A DNA stretch of 64,000 bases from Beijerinckia sp. 28-YEA-48. Its GTDB lineage: Bacteria; Pseudomonadota; Alphaproteobacteria; Rhizobiales; Beijerinckiaceae. Both the position numbers and the translations under genes were made by a program. The DNA is taken from assembly GCF_900104955.1 (NCBI RefSeq), contig NZ_FNSI01000001.1, positions 2,390,001 to 2,454,000 on the forward strand, in the 5' to 3' direction. Below, piece by piece: positions 8,836 through 17,883 of this stretch. Positions within the stretch are counted from its first letter, which is position 1. Every line of letters starts with the position of its first letter. Under the pieces are notes generated by a model. It saw nothing but the letters and a program-made list of their open reading frames with translations, was not told the DNA's origin and searched no databases.

Positions 8836-8925
8836 CCGCGCAAACCCACCACGCCATTAATCCAATATCTTTCAATCACCTGCGAATGGGCTTCGCAGCA
8901 GCTTGCCACGCCCATAAGAGATAAA

Positions 8926-8943
8926 AGTATAGTCTTCTATAAT
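8926..8943. promoter_or_regulatory. Candidate operator/promoter upstream of the TRAP-dioxygenase operon
   Basis: AGTATAG (8926-8932), a 4-base spacer, then CTATAAT (8937-8943) form an inverted repeat with one mismatch. It contains TATAAT, which could be a -10 element; no convincing -35 is seen at standard spacing. It lies about 85 bases before the dctP start. AGTATAG is also found in the dctQ/GntR intergenic region, which fits a common site for the neighbouring HutC-type regulator. Confidence 0.4.
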
Positions 8944-9025
8944 TTTGTTGCATATGAGATCGGCGCGACTAAACTGCGCGCCCGAGACAACAAGACGAGA
9001 CGACGAGAGATATGGGGAGGGGTCC

Positions 9026-10144
9026 ATGAGGTTTCGCAGTCTGGTGAGATTGACGTTTGCGGCGTCTTGGGCGTTCGCCGCGTTCTGCACCACGAGCACC
9101 AGCGCCAAGGAGTTGGTCTTCGGCTCATGGGCGCCGACCAATCACGGCAGCAATTACGCGTTGGAACCGCTGTTCAAGACGATCCAGGAAAAGACCAAGG
9201 GCGACCTGACCTGGAAATTCGTGTCGGGCGGCCAGATCGTCAACCCGCGCAGCACCGGCCAGGCACTGCGCGACAATCTGATCGATGCCGGCATCATCTT
9301 GCCGACGGTCTACACCAAGGAACTGGCCGCCAATAACGCCATCTACAACCTGCTCGGCTTCGGCACAGACACGACGGCGATTGCCGGCGCGACGGTCGAG
9401 ACCATCATGCTCAACTGCCCGCAATGCCTCGACGAATATCGCCGTATGGGCGCGACCTTCCTCGCCGGCTATGGCCCGACGCCTTATCGTCTGCTCTGTT
9501 CCAAGCCGGTGAAGGGGCCTGAAGACGTAAAGGGCGAGAAGGTGCAATCGCTTGGCACGGCGGCGCGTATCATCAAGGCGATGGGCGCGACACCGGTGAC
9601 GCTCTCGCCCTCCGACAGCATTCCTGGCCTGCAGCGCGGCGCGCTGGGCTGCGTGCACGGCCCCTATGTCTGGGTGCGCATCTATGGGCTCGACGTCATT
9701 AAATCGATCATCGAAGCGCCTCTCGGCACGCCACGCGCCTTCGGCCTGTTCGTCATGAGCGGCGCGTCGTGGAAGAACCTGACGCCGGAGCAGAAGCAGC
9801 TCTTGTGGTCGGAAATGCCCAAGGCGACGGCGGCAGCGACGATCCGCGGCCATATCGTCGAAGATCAACACGCCATCGAGGAAGCTAAGAAACACGGCAT
9901 CAGCTTCGTGCCCGGCAACTCGCTGAAGGCGGTGATGGACACGTTCAATGCCGAAGAAACCGGCATTGTTGCTGCGGAAGCCAAGTCGCTCGGCGTCAAG
10001 GATCCGGAAGCGCTCATCGCCAAGCACGTCGAACTGATCCGCAAATGGGAAGCCCTCACCAAGGACATCGGCCAGGACGAAGCGAAGTTCGCGGCGCTGC
10101 TGCAATCCGAGGTCTATTCCAAGATCGATCCGCTGAAGTGGTAA
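9026..10144 (+). CDS. dctP: TRAP transporter substrate-binding protein (DctP family)
   Basis: A 372-residue periplasmic protein. A signal peptide ([20 protein letters not shown], cleaved near residue 28) precedes a DctP-type fold with [11 protein letters not shown] at the mature N-terminus and a [17 protein letters not shown] segment matching the conserved DL(K/R)G-K region. ATG 9026 is preceded by GGGGAGGGG. It is the first gene of a tight operon with ring-cleavage enzymes, so the imported solute is probably an aromatic acid or a precursor degraded by them. It would feed DctQM at 6075-7911. Confidence 0.9.
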   Translation: MRFRSLVRLTFAASWAFAAFCTTSTSAKELVFGSWAPTNHGSNYALEPLFKTIQEKTKGDLTWKFVSGGQIVNPRSTGQALRDNLIDAGIILPTVYTKELAANNAIYNLLGFGTDTTAIAGATVETIMLNCPQCLDEYRRMGATFLAGYGPTPYRLLCSKPVKGPEDVKGEKVQSLGTAARIIKAMGATPVTLSPSDSIPGLQRGALGCVHGPYVWVRIYGLDVIKSIIEAPLGTPRAFGLFVMSGASWKNLTPEQKQLLWSEMPKATAAATIRGHIVEDQHAIEEAKKHGISFVPGNSLKAVMDTFNAEETGIVAAEAKSLGVKDPEALIAKHVELIRKWEALTKDIGQDEAKFAALLQSEVYSKIDPLKW

Positions 10145-10148
10145 GGCG

Positions 10149-10427
10149 ATGACTGAGACAGTGCGGCGGCGCGGCCTTGAGCGCTTTTTGTATCGCTACG
10201 ACAAGGACGCAGATCTGCAACAGCGGCTTGATCAAGATCCCGCCTCGGTGGCGCGCGAATTCGCGCTTGCCGCCGAGGAGATCAGCGCTGTGGTCCGACG
10301 CGACGTCGCGCAACTTCTTACGTGGCACCTGCACCCACTGCTGATCCGCAACTTCGCCGGCTTTCAGAAGATCGACTATGTCGCTGAGTACCGCAAAGCC
10401 GGTTTTGACCCCGAGCGGTCGCACTGA
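10149..10427 (+). CDS. LigA-like small subunit of a class III extradiol dioxygenase
   Basis: A 92-residue, mostly helical protein resembling the LigA domain of protocatechuate 4,5-dioxygenase alpha chains ([18 protein letters not shown], then [17 protein letters not shown]). LigA-type chains cap the active site of the catalytic LigB chain. It begins four bases after dctP and 21 bases before the LigB-like gene. This pairing is the main support for the assignment. Confidence 0.78.
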   Translation: MTETVRRRGLERFLYRYDKDADLQQRLDQDPASVAREFALAAEEISAVVRRDVAQLLTWHLHPLLIRNFAGFQKIDYVAEYRKAGFDPERSH

Positions 10428-10448
10428 GCCGTTCGACAGGAGAAAATC

Positions 10449-11267
10449 ATGGCTGACATCGTCTGGAAAAGCTGCGTCTCCCACACGGCCGCCATGTTGC
10501 GCATGCCGCCGGGCACGGACGAGGCCCAGGCAAACCGTGTCTTTCAAGCTTTCGCGCATCTGCGCGACAGCCTGAAGGCGAGCCGGCCCGACGTTCTCGT
10601 CATCATCGCTACCGATCACATGATGACCTTCTCCTATGAAGCTGTGCCGGTCTTTGCCATCGGCACCGGCGCGGCGTTTCCTTCCTGGGGCGAGGCTGGC
10701 ACGCCGGATCGGACCTTCAAAGGCATCGATGCGTTCGGCGACGATATCGTCAAACGCATGATCGACAGCGCCTTCGATGTGGTCTCGGTGGCCGAGATGA
10801 AGCTCGATCACGCGTTCGGCTGCCCGCTCAGCTTCCTGATGAAGGATCTCGATATCCCGCTGCTGCCGATCTATGTGAATTGCACGGTGCCGCCGCTCCC
10901 CAGCCACGCGCGCTGTCGCGCCTTCGGCAGGGCGCTCGGCGAAGCGCTGCGCGGACAATCGATCGCGCAACGCATCGCGATTGTTGGCACGGGCGGCATC
11001 AGCCATTGGGTCGGCCTGCCGCAGACCGGGTTGATCAATGAGACCTTCGACCAGGATTTCCTGCGCCTGTTTGAAGCCGGCGAGCTTGATGCCATCGTCG
11101 ATCTCGACTCGGACAAAGTGATCGCTGAGGCCGGCAATGGCGCAGCGGAAATTCGCAATTGGCTGATCGCGGCTGCGGCTGCGCAAGCCAGCAAAGGCAC
11201 GCGCCTGGCCTATGAGCCGGTTAGCGCCTGGAAAACTGGCATCGGTCTCGTCGAGCTTTCATCATAA
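10449..11267 (+). CDS. LigB-like catalytic subunit of a class III extradiol ring-cleavage dioxygenase
   Basis: A 272-residue protein of the LigB superfamily. Candidate Fe(II) ligands are His12 (SHTAAML) and His57 (ATDHMMTF), with a Glu near 234; His186 (GTGGISHW) matches the position of the LigB catalytic base and His121 (LDHAFGCPL) the second active-site His. It should cleave a catecholic ring next to the two hydroxyls using O2. The downstream hydratase, aldolase and acetaldehyde dehydrogenase imply a product processed to a 2-oxopent-4-enoate-type acid. The exact diol (protocatechuate, gallate or other) is not decidable. A GGAGAAAATC ribosome site precedes it. Confidence 0.85.
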   Translation: MADIVWKSCVSHTAAMLRMPPGTDEAQANRVFQAFAHLRDSLKASRPDVLVIIATDHMMTFSYEAVPVFAIGTGAAFPSWGEAGTPDRTFKGIDAFGDDIVKRMIDSAFDVVSVAEMKLDHAFGCPLSFLMKDLDIPLLPIYVNCTVPPLPSHARCRAFGRALGEALRGQSIAQRIAIVGTGGISHWVGLPQTGLINETFDQDFLRLFEAGELDAIVDLDSDKVIAEAGNGAAEIRNWLIAAAAAQASKGTRLAYEPVSAWKTGIGLVELSS

Positions 11268-11277
11268 GGGTAGAACC

Positions 11278-12048
11278 ATGTCGGTTATCGAGACGACGGC
11301 ACGCAACCTCATCGCCGCCTATGGCCAGACGCCGATCGCGCCGGTGCGCGAAAAGCTGAACGGCATCCCCGAGGCCTATGCGGTGCAGCAGGAAACCGTG
11401 CGCGACTGGCTCGCCAAAGGCCGCCGCATCGCCGGCCGCAAGATCGGCCTCACCGCCAAGGCGGTGCAGCAGCAGCTCGGAGTCGACGAGCCCGACTACG
11501 GCGTCATTTTCGCCGACATGGTGGTGCGCCATGGCGGCGAAGTGGCGAAAGACACGGTCTTGCAACCGCGGATCGAAGCGGAAATCGCCTTCGTGCTCAA
11601 GCACGATCTCTCCGGCAGCGCCGTCACGCCGGAAGATGTGATCGCTGCCACCGACTATGTCTGCCCTGCCCTGGAAATTTGCGGCAGCCGCATCGCCGAT
11701 TGGAACATCAAGATCGAAGACACGGTGGCCGACAATGCCTCCGCCGGCCTGATCGTGCTGGGCGAAAAGCGCTCGACCGCCGATCTCGCGCTACTGCCTC
11801 AGATCGCCATGCAGCTTTCGCACAATGGCACTGTCACTGTCGAAGGGCGTGGCGAAGCCTGTCTCGGCAACCCGGCGATCGCCGTCGCCTGGCTGGCCCA
11901 AGCACTCGCGCGTTATGGCGAAGGCCTGAAGGCTGGCGACATTGTCATGAGCGGCGCACTGGCGCGCATGCTGCCGGCCAGCCCCGGCGACACGTTCGAC
12001 GCAGACTTCGGCGCTTTCGGAAGCGTCAAAGTCTCCTTCGCGCGCTGA
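11278..12048 (+). CDS. mhpD: 2-oxopent-4-enoate hydratase-like protein (MhpD/DmpE family)
   Basis: A 256-residue protein of the fumarylacetoacetase-like hydratase family. Features include [20 protein letters not shown], the metal-binding acidic run IEAEIAFVL, and an ALEICGSRI segment. It would hydrate 2-hydroxypenta-2,4-dienoate (2-oxopent-4-enoate) to 4-hydroxy-2-oxovalerate. ATG 11278 follows AAGGG and a 10-base gap after the dioxygenase; an upstream in-frame start would overlap that gene. A second, HpaH-like paralogue is encoded at 31321-32103. Confidence 0.9.
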   Translation: MSVIETTARNLIAAYGQTPIAPVREKLNGIPEAYAVQQETVRDWLAKGRRIAGRKIGLTAKAVQQQLGVDEPDYGVIFADMVVRHGGEVAKDTVLQPRIEAEIAFVLKHDLSGSAVTPEDVIAATDYVCPALEICGSRIADWNIKIEDTVADNASAGLIVLGEKRSTADLALLPQIAMQLSHNGTVTVEGRGEACLGNPAIAVAWLAQALARYGEGLKAGDIVMSGALARMLPASPGDTFDADFGAFGSVKVSFAR

Positions 12049-12059
12049 TCGGAGCGGAC

Positions 12060-12995
12060 ATGGGACAGATCAAAGTCGCGATCATCGGCTCCGGCAATAT
12101 CGGCACCGACCTGATGGTCAAGATCATGCGTCACGGGGCTCCGCTTGAGATGGCGATGCTCGTCGGCATCGATCCGGCCTCCGAAGGACTGGCGCGGGCC
12201 GGCCGGCTTGGCGTCGCCCATACGGCACACGGCATCGATGGCTTGCTTGAAAGCCCTGACTTCAAGGATATCCGCATTGTTTTCGATGCGACGTCAGCCG
12301 GCGCGCACCAGCGCCATGCCGATCTCCTGCGGCCCCACAGCAAGATCCTGATCGATCTGACGCCGGCGGCACTCGGCCCCTTCGTCGTGCCCGTGGTCAA
12401 TCTTGAGGCGCATGTCCATAGTGACAATCTCAACATGGTGACCTGCGGCGGCCAGGCAACGATCCCCATCGTCGCGGCGGTGAATTCGCAATCACCTGTC
12501 GTCTATGCGGAAATCGTTGCCTCCATCGCTTCGAAATCCGCCGGCCCTGGCACGCGCGCCAATATCGATGAATTCACCGAAACGACGGCGCGTGCCATCG
12601 AGCAGATCGGCGGCGCCCAGCGTGGCAAAGCGATCATCATTCTCAATCCGGCGGAGCCGCCGGTGCTGATGCGCGACACCGTCTATTGCCTGACGCGCGA
12701 CGGCGAGCCAGATCAGATTGCTCGCGCTGTCGAAGACATGGTCGCCAAGGTCGCCGCCTATGTGCCGGGCTATCGGCTGAAGCAGAGCGTGCAGTTCGAA
12801 CGCATCAGCAACAACAGTCCGGTGCGCATTCCCGGCGTCGGCGATGTCAGCGGCCTGAAAACCTCGGTGTTTCTGGAAGTCGAGGGGGCGGCGCACTACC
12901 TGCCCTCCTATGCCGGCAATCTCGACATCATGACCAGCGCCGCGATGACGACGGCGCGCAATCTGGCTCTGCGACTGGAGGCGAACCATGCCTGA
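12060..12995 (+). CDS. mhpF: Acetaldehyde dehydrogenase (acetylating)
   Basis: A 311-residue enzyme with an N-terminal Rossmann motif GSGNIG and the catalytic Cys129 in [14 protein letters not shown]. It converts acetaldehyde, CoA and NAD+ to acetyl-CoA and normally forms a channeling complex with the aldolase encoded next. GGAGCGGAC precedes ATG 12060, and the stop overlaps the aldolase start by eight bases, which fits translational coupling and complex formation. Length and motifs match MhpF/DmpF. Confidence 0.95.
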   Translation: MGQIKVAIIGSGNIGTDLMVKIMRHGAPLEMAMLVGIDPASEGLARAGRLGVAHTAHGIDGLLESPDFKDIRIVFDATSAGAHQRHADLLRPHSKILIDLTPAALGPFVVPVVNLEAHVHSDNLNMVTCGGQATIPIVAAVNSQSPVVYAEIVASIASKSAGPGTRANIDEFTETTARAIEQIGGAQRGKAIIILNPAEPPVLMRDTVYCLTRDGEPDQIARAVEDMVAKVAAYVPGYRLKQSVQFERISNNSPVRIPGVGDVSGLKTSVFLEVEGAAHYLPSYAGNLDIMTSAAMTTARNLALRLEANHA

Positions 12996-14019
12996 TTTCA
13001 ACCCGTCGCGAACGGTCTATGTGCAGGACGTCACCTTGCGCGATGGCATGCATGCCATCCGCCACCGCTATACGGTCGACCAGGTGCGCCAGATCGCCCA
13101 GGCTCTGGATCGCGCCGGCGTCTCGGCCATTGAGATCGCCCATGGCGATGGCCTCTCGGGCAGCAGTTTCAATTATGGCTTTGGCGAGCGCACCGATCTC
13201 GACTGGATCGAGGCGACAGCAGGCGCGGTCAAACAAGCTGTCGTCACCACGCTGCTTATTCCCGGCATCGGCACGATCCACGACCTCAAGGATGCCTATG
13301 CCGCCGGCGCGCGCTCCGTGCGCGTCGCCACCCATTGCAGCGAGGCTGATGTCGCCGCCCAGCATATCGAGGCTGCCCGCAAACTCGGCATGGATGTCTC
13401 CGGCTTCCTCATGATGTCGCATATGCTGGAACCGCTGAGGCTGGCTGGCCAAGCGAAGCTGATGGAAAGCTACGGCGCCCATTGCGTCTATGTGGTCGAT
13501 TCCGGCGGCGCCCTCACCATGGCCGGCGTGGCGGAGCGGTTCCAGCGTTTCAACGACATCCTCAAGCCGGAAACCCAAACCGGCATGCACGCCCATCAAA
13601 ACCTGTCGCTTGGCGTCGCCAATACGATCACGGCGCTGGAACTGGGCGCCACCCGCGTCGATGCGAGCCTCGCCGGCATGGGCGCCGGCGCCGGCAATGC
13701 GCCGCTCGAAGCCTTGATCGCTGTGATGGAACGCTATGGCTTTGCCAATGGCTGCGACCTCTTCGCCCTGATGGATGCGGCGGAAGATCTCGTGCGCCCC
13801 CTGCAAGACCGGGCCGTTCGGGTGGACCGGGAAACGCTCAGCCTCGGCTATGCCGGTGTCTATTCCAGCTTTCTGCGCCATGCGGAAAATGCCGCAGCGA
13901 CCCACGGGCTAGATGTACGCTCGATCCTCGTCGAACTCGGCCGGCGTCGCATGGTCGGTGGCCAGGAGGATATGATCGTCGACGTGGCGCTTGATCTCGC
14001 AAAAGCGCGGGAAGCCTGA
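12988..14019 (+). CDS. mhpE: 4-hydroxy-2-oxovalerate aldolase
   Basis: A 343-residue DRE-TIM aldolase. [12 protein letters not shown] gives the catalytic Arg-Asp metal site, [12 protein letters not shown] the metal His pair, and the C-terminal communication domain includes [18 protein letters not shown]. It splits 4-hydroxy-2-oxovalerate to pyruvate and acetaldehyde, passing acetaldehyde to MhpF, whose gene overlaps it. Last gene of the dctP-ligAB-mhpDFE operon. No clear intrinsic terminator is seen after it. Confidence 0.95.
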   Translation: MPDFNPSRTVYVQDVTLRDGMHAIRHRYTVDQVRQIAQALDRAGVSAIEIAHGDGLSGSSFNYGFGERTDLDWIEATAGAVKQAVVTTLLIPGIGTIHDLKDAYAAGARSVRVATHCSEADVAAQHIEAARKLGMDVSGFLMMSHMLEPLRLAGQAKLMESYGAHCVYVVDSGGALTMAGVAERFQRFNDILKPETQTGMHAHQNLSLGVANTITALELGATRVDASLAGMGAGAGNAPLEALIAVMERYGFANGCDLFALMDAAEDLVRPLQDRAVRVDRETLSLGYAGVYSSFLRHAENAAATHGLDVRSILVELGRRRMVGGQEDMIVDVALDLAKAREA

Positions 14020-14177
14020 TCGAAAAATCGCCGCTATCGGCAATGCGTGCGATCTATAGCTCATCGCGTTGCAATTAAACGTCGTGATAGCAGGCGCAGC
14101 TGTTCATCAAGCGGGCGGTTGGGGGCGAATAAGCCACGTACCCCTGCCCCTTGACCGCACTTTTCCCATCGTTCAAT

Positions 14178-14196
14178 GAGGTACGAAGGGTACCTC
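14178..14196. promoter_or_regulatory. Perfect inverted repeat upstream of the flavin monooxygenase
   Basis: GAGGTAC (14178-14184), spacer GAAGG, GTACCTC (14190-14196) is a perfect 7-bp inverted repeat about 52 bases before the start of the luciferase-like gene. There is no T run, so it looks like an operator rather than a terminator. The binding protein is unknown. The rest of 14020-14247 shows nothing else clear. Confidence 0.5.
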
Positions 14197-14247
14197 GTGT
14201 CACCGAACAAGGCGCTGGGCGCATAAGAACCAGGCGGAGGAAGATCG

Positions 14248-15381
14248 ATGGATGCCGCATCCCATCAGCGCAAACGCAATGCGATGTACAACGGCAATGC
14301 GCTGAAGATCGGCCTTTTCGGCGCCAATTGCTCATCCGGCCGCGCCGTCACCCAGATCGCCGAGCGGTGGACAGGCAATTGGCCTGACAATCGCAAACTG
14401 GCGCAGCTCGCCGACAATGCCGGCCTCGACTTCATGCTACCGATCGCCCGCTGGAAGGGCTATGGCGGTGATACCGATTATCAAGGCACCACGCTGGAAA
14501 CGGTCACATGGGCGACGGCGCTCCTGTCGGCGACCAAGCACATCACCGTTTTCGGCACCGTGCATGCGCCGTTGTTCCATCCGATCATCGCGGCGAAGGA
14601 ATATGTAACGGCCGATCTGGTTGGCGCGGGCCGCTTCGGGCTCAATCTCGTCGTCGGCTGGAACCAGGACGAGTTCGACATGTTCGGCGTCAGCCAACGC
14701 GAGCACGATGCCCGCTATTCCTACGGCCAGGAATGGATCGACGCTGTGAAAATGGCCTGGAGCGACGCCGAGGATTTCAATTTCGACGGCGATTTCATCA
14801 AACTCAAGAATGTACGAGCCAAACCGAAACCTTTCGGCGGCTCACAGCCGATGATTATGAATGCCGGCTCCTCTGGAGCGGGCCGTGCTTTCGCGCTGAG
14901 AAATTGCAATGCCTTCTTCACCAATGCGCCGAAAGATGAACCTGATGAAATCCGGCGGCACGTGCAGTCCGTCAAGGAGGAGGCCGCGAAAATCGGCCGC
15001 GAGATCGATGTTTACACTGTCGGCGTCATCACCTGCCGTCCCACAGCGAAGGAAGCCGAGGACTATTATCGCTACGCCGTCATCGAGAATGCCGACTGGT
15101 CGGCCGTCGATTCAATCCTGGCCAAGCGCCGCATCACGCCGCAATCCTGGGGCGAGATCGAATTCCAGAAGGAACGCCTGCATACCGCCAACGGCATGGG
15201 TGGCCTGCCGATCATCGGCGATCCTGACATGGTCGCCCGGCAGCTCATCGAGATGAGCCGCGCCGGTCTGCGCGGCGTTGGCGCCTCCTTCATCAACTAT
15301 CTTGAGGAGTTGCCATACTTTTGTGCCGAAGTACTGCCGCGACTGGAGAAGGCCGGGATACGCATACCGATTGATCGGTGA
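14248..15381 (+). CDS. Luciferase-like (LLM class) FMN-dependent monooxygenase, RutA-like
   Basis: A 377-residue bacterial-luciferase-fold protein. LDFMLPIARWKGYGG, GRFGLNLVVGWNQDEF and MIMNAGSSGAGRAFA line up with flavin- and substrate-pocket strands of RutA, dimethylsulfone monooxygenase and relatives. Such enzymes use FMNH2 from a separate reductase plus O2. No flavin reductase gene is adjacent. GGAGGAAG precedes ATG 14248. It stands alone after the mhpE operon with its own candidate operator, and faces a convergent TctC gene. The substrate is unknown. Confidence 0.85.
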   Translation: MDAASHQRKRNAMYNGNALKIGLFGANCSSGRAVTQIAERWTGNWPDNRKLAQLADNAGLDFMLPIARWKGYGGDTDYQGTTLETVTWATALLSATKHITVFGTVHAPLFHPIIAAKEYVTADLVGAGRFGLNLVVGWNQDEFDMFGVSQREHDARYSYGQEWIDAVKMAWSDAEDFNFDGDFIKLKNVRAKPKPFGGSQPMIMNAGSSGAGRAFALRNCNAFFTNAPKDEPDEIRRHVQSVKEEAAKIGREIDVYTVGVITCRPTAKEAEDYYRYAVIENADWSAVDSILAKRRITPQSWGEIEFQKERLHTANGMGGLPIIGDPDMVARQLIEMSRAGLRGVGASFINYLEELPYFCAEVLPRLEKAGIRIPIDR

Positions 15382-15418
15382 CGATCGTATAGTCCGGGAG
15401 ATCGGGCATCATCCCGTC

Positions 15419-16396
15419 TCAGTTCATCGTGATGCCGCTCTCGCGCAGGATCGGTTCCCATTTCTGCCGCTCCGTCTTGACAAAGGTGGCGAACTCCTCG
15501 GGAGTCGAATTGACGGTGACGATGCCCAGGGGCAGCAGCTTGTCCTGAATGACCTTGTCCTGAGTGGCGTGGACCACCGCCTTCTGGACTTTGTCGACGA
15601 TGCCGCTGGGAGTGCCCGTTGGCGCGACGACGCCGACCCAGGTCGACATTTCGCCGATATCCCTCAAGCCAGGTGTTTCACTTAATGGCTTGAGATCCGG
15701 CAAGGATGCCAACGTCCTGTTATTGAGCTTGGCGAGGGCGCGCAGCTTGCCGTCCTGGATGAGAGGCAGATGCGGCGCAACGCCATCGACCGCATAGTCG
15801 ATGCTGCCGTCGAGCAGGCCCTGAACGACATCGGAACTGCCCTTGAAAGGCACGAACACCGCGTCGATTCCAGCCATCTTGTTGAAGAGCACGCCGGCGA
15901 GCCGGGTCGGAATGATACCGCCGCCGTAATTGAGTTTGCCGGGATTGGCCCGCCCTTTGGCAATCAACTCCTCAACAGTCTTGGGACCACCGGCCGGGAC
16001 AACGAGGATCGAGGTGTTGACTGCAGCCATGGAGATCGTGGTGAAGTCCTCGACCTTGTAGGTAAGATTGCTCGTCGTGATTGGATTCATCACGAGCGTC
16101 GTATCCATCGCCATCAGCAGCGTGTAGCCGTCGGGCTGGGCGCTGGCGACCACTGCGGCCCCGATGGCGGAATTAGCGCCCGGTCGATTTTCAATGACAA
16201 CGCCTGTTTTCCATTGCTCGGAAAGGTTCTGCCCGAGGAAGCGGGCAATCACATCGGTGGGACCGCCGGCCGGGAACGGCACGACGATCTTCACGGGGCG
16301 ATCGGGATAAGACGCGATGACACTTTGCGCGCTAACATCCTGCAAAGTGATCGGGGCGGCGACAATGACGGCGGCCAGAGCCCAGGCTCGTTTCAT
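15419..16396 (-). CDS. Tripartite tricarboxylate transporter substrate-binding protein (TctC/Bug family)
   Basis: A 325-residue periplasmic protein with signal peptide (AAVIVAAPITLQDVSAQS, cleaved near 24). Family marks are YPDRPVKIVVPFPAGGPTDV, NRPGANSAIGAAVVA and YTLLMAMDTT. GGGAGGAAAGA precedes the ATG. No tctA or tctB membrane genes occur in the window, so this is an orphan Bug protein. Orphan Bug proteins are frequent in some proteobacteria and bind organic acids or nicotinate-like ligands. Two more are at 28437 and 29502. Confidence 0.93.
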   Translation of the reverse strand: MKRAWALAAVIVAAPITLQDVSAQSVIASYPDRPVKIVVPFPAGGPTDVIARFLGQNLSEQWKTGVVIENRPGANSAIGAAVVASAQPDGYTLLMAMDTTLVMNPITTSNLTYKVEDFTTISMAAVNTSILVVPAGGPKTVEELIAKGRANPGKLNYGGGIIPTRLAGVLFNKMAGIDAVFVPFKGSSDVVQGLLDGSIDYAVDGVAPHLPLIQDGKLRALAKLNNRTLASLPDLKPLSETPGLRDIGEMSTWVGVVAPTGTPSGIVDKVQKAVVHATQDKVIQDKLLPLGIVTVNSTPEEFATFVKTERQKWEPILRESGITMN

Positions 16397-16505
16397 TCTT
16401 TCCTCCCAGATGCGCTATCTTGCGGCGTTTGTAACACACTAGAACATCTCGAAATCGGCGCAAGGGAGCGGTGAAGGATTCGCATTTTCCCGGCTGAGTG
16501 GATGA

Positions 16506-16886
16506 TCAATCGCCACCGCTAGGCTTCTTTCCAGAAGGCGTGCCATCTGGGTTCATGCCGTAACGGCGGTAGAGCGCCTGTTCGTCGTGCGCCAGTTGAG
16601 CATCCATGCGCGCGGCGGCGCTTCTCGCCAATGCGTTTCGAGCAGCCAGTCCAACTGGCGCTTTGATAAAGCTGGAAATCCCGGTCGGATCGGCTGATGC
16701 CGCGAGGCTCGCCGCGCCTTGAGCGGCCCCTAAAGCTACGGCTTCCGCATTGAGCTGCTTTTCCAGCGTTCTCGTTTCGTTAGAAAAATTCGAACCCTGA
16801 AAACTGGATTGAGAACTCTGGCAAGCCGCCAGCCCGAAGGCCGCAAAAGATACGAAAGCGATACGAAGTCCGTCGTTCCCGAACAT
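16506..16886 (-). CDS. Hypothetical small lipoprotein
   Basis: A 126-residue protein with a lipobox FGLAAC about 21 residues from the start, so probably an outer- or inner-membrane lipoprotein. The rest is Ala/Gln/Ser-rich helix with no recognised domain, ending in a charged Gly/Lys tail. ATG 16886 was chosen because GGAGGA lies about ten bases upstream; a GTG at 16913 is in frame but sits before that site. Function unknown. A DoxX-like membrane protein gene lies upstream on the same strand. Confidence 0.7.
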   Translation of the reverse strand: MFGNDGLRIAFVSFAAFGLAACQSSQSSFQGSNFSNETRTLEKQLNAEAVALGAAQGAASLAASADPTGISSFIKAPVGLAARNALARSAAARMDAQLAHDEQALYRRYGMNPDGTPSGKKPSGGD

Positions 16887-16955
16887 GTTCTTAGATCCTC
16901 CGCGCGAGAACACAACGTCAGCGAATTACGCTGACGTGCGCCCTTCCCCCCTTGT

Positions 16956-17420
16956 TTAGTTTCTTCGGCCAGATGCGTAAGTCACGGTCATTAGGGCGCC
17001 AACCACGGTGATGTGTTCCATCGCCACGTGAAATTCCATGGTTCTTAGGGGCTCCTCCATCGTCCAAAAATGGTGGGCGATAGGAATGGTCAGAATGGTG
17101 AACACAGCCAGGACTCCAGCTCCCAGCCATGTCCAGCGGTCGAGGATGATCAGCAATGAACCGCTGAGCAAAATGACGACAGTGACAAAGTAAAACAGCC
17201 ATGCCGGCTCCAAGCCGAAACGCGACATTTCGGCGAGCCCTGTATTGAAGTCGATCAACTTCGCCAGTCCGCTCGACCAGAACATGAAGGTGAAAACGAC
17301 TCTGGCAAGAAAACCGAACCATGCAGCGTACAGAATGGCAGCGGCGCCACTGACCACGCCTGATGTAGACGCCGGGCTTCCGTCTCGCGTGGCCGTTTTC
17401 GAAATTTCAATGCTCATCAT
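16956..17420 (-). CDS. DoxX-like membrane protein
   Basis: A 154-residue protein with four predicted membrane helices, for example LARVVFTFMFWSSGLAKLID and YFVTVVILLSGSLLIIL. The FMFWSSGLAKL pattern and the four-helix layout match the DoxX/DoxD-like family, which is linked to redox or thiol stress in some bacteria. The start has two adjacent ATGs preceded by GGGATGGG. The small lipoprotein gene follows after about 70 bases on the same strand. Specific role unknown. Confidence 0.7.
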   Translation of the reverse strand: MMSIEISKTATRDGSPASTSGVVSGAAAILYAAWFGFLARVVFTFMFWSSGLAKLIDFNTGLAEMSRFGLEPAWLFYFVTVVILLSGSLLIILDRWTWLGAGVLAVFTILTIPIAHHFWTMEEPLRTMEFHVAMEHITVVGALMTVTYASGRRN

Positions 17421-17883
17421 AAACCCATCCCTGTTTTCCGATTAAATTGATCAATGCTGGACAAAGCTTCGCCGGCGACGGGCGCGCGCACGCCCGAAGG
17501 ATGAAAAATCAATTGTGTCGCTTGACGTCCCGCCCCCGCCGTCAGGTACGGCGCAGATGTCCCACAAGCCTCCTCTGGCCGCCTGCGTTCCAGACCGCCG
17601 AGATGAACCTCCGAATGAGGATCAACCTTGATTCAGCTGTAGCGGCTCCCACCCTGAGCCCGAAGGGACAATTAGCTACAATTCTTCGGCTAATTTTCTG
17701 GGGAGCCTCGGCCTCTCCGGAGGGTATGGCGCTGGCGCGATCGAATTCGAAGAATGGGCAAGCGTGACAATTATCCGACCAGGGCTCCGCAAACTGGCGG
17801 AAGACTGAAGACGCAACCGCTGATTGCGGTCTCCCGCATTTAAAGCCTAAAATGAAGCTTCCTCATCATCGGAAAGCCGCCTC
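17421..17883. other. 463-base intergenic region without a supported gene
   Basis: This divergent region separates the DoxX-like gene from the MarR-like regulator. An open frame of 106 codons at 17447-17767 exists, but its Arg/Pro-rich composition and lack of a ribosome site argue against it. The region presumably holds promoters for both neighbours; none is clear enough to place. Confidence 0.5.

Noticed and set aside
15382..15418. GAGATCGGG ... CCCGTCTC hairpin between convergent genes as a terminator
   Set aside because: The stem has a bulge and no T run on either strand.
17447..17767. A 106-codon frame between the DoxX-like and MarR-like genes
   Set aside because: Arg/Pro-rich, no ribosome site and no recognisable domain; treated as intergenic.
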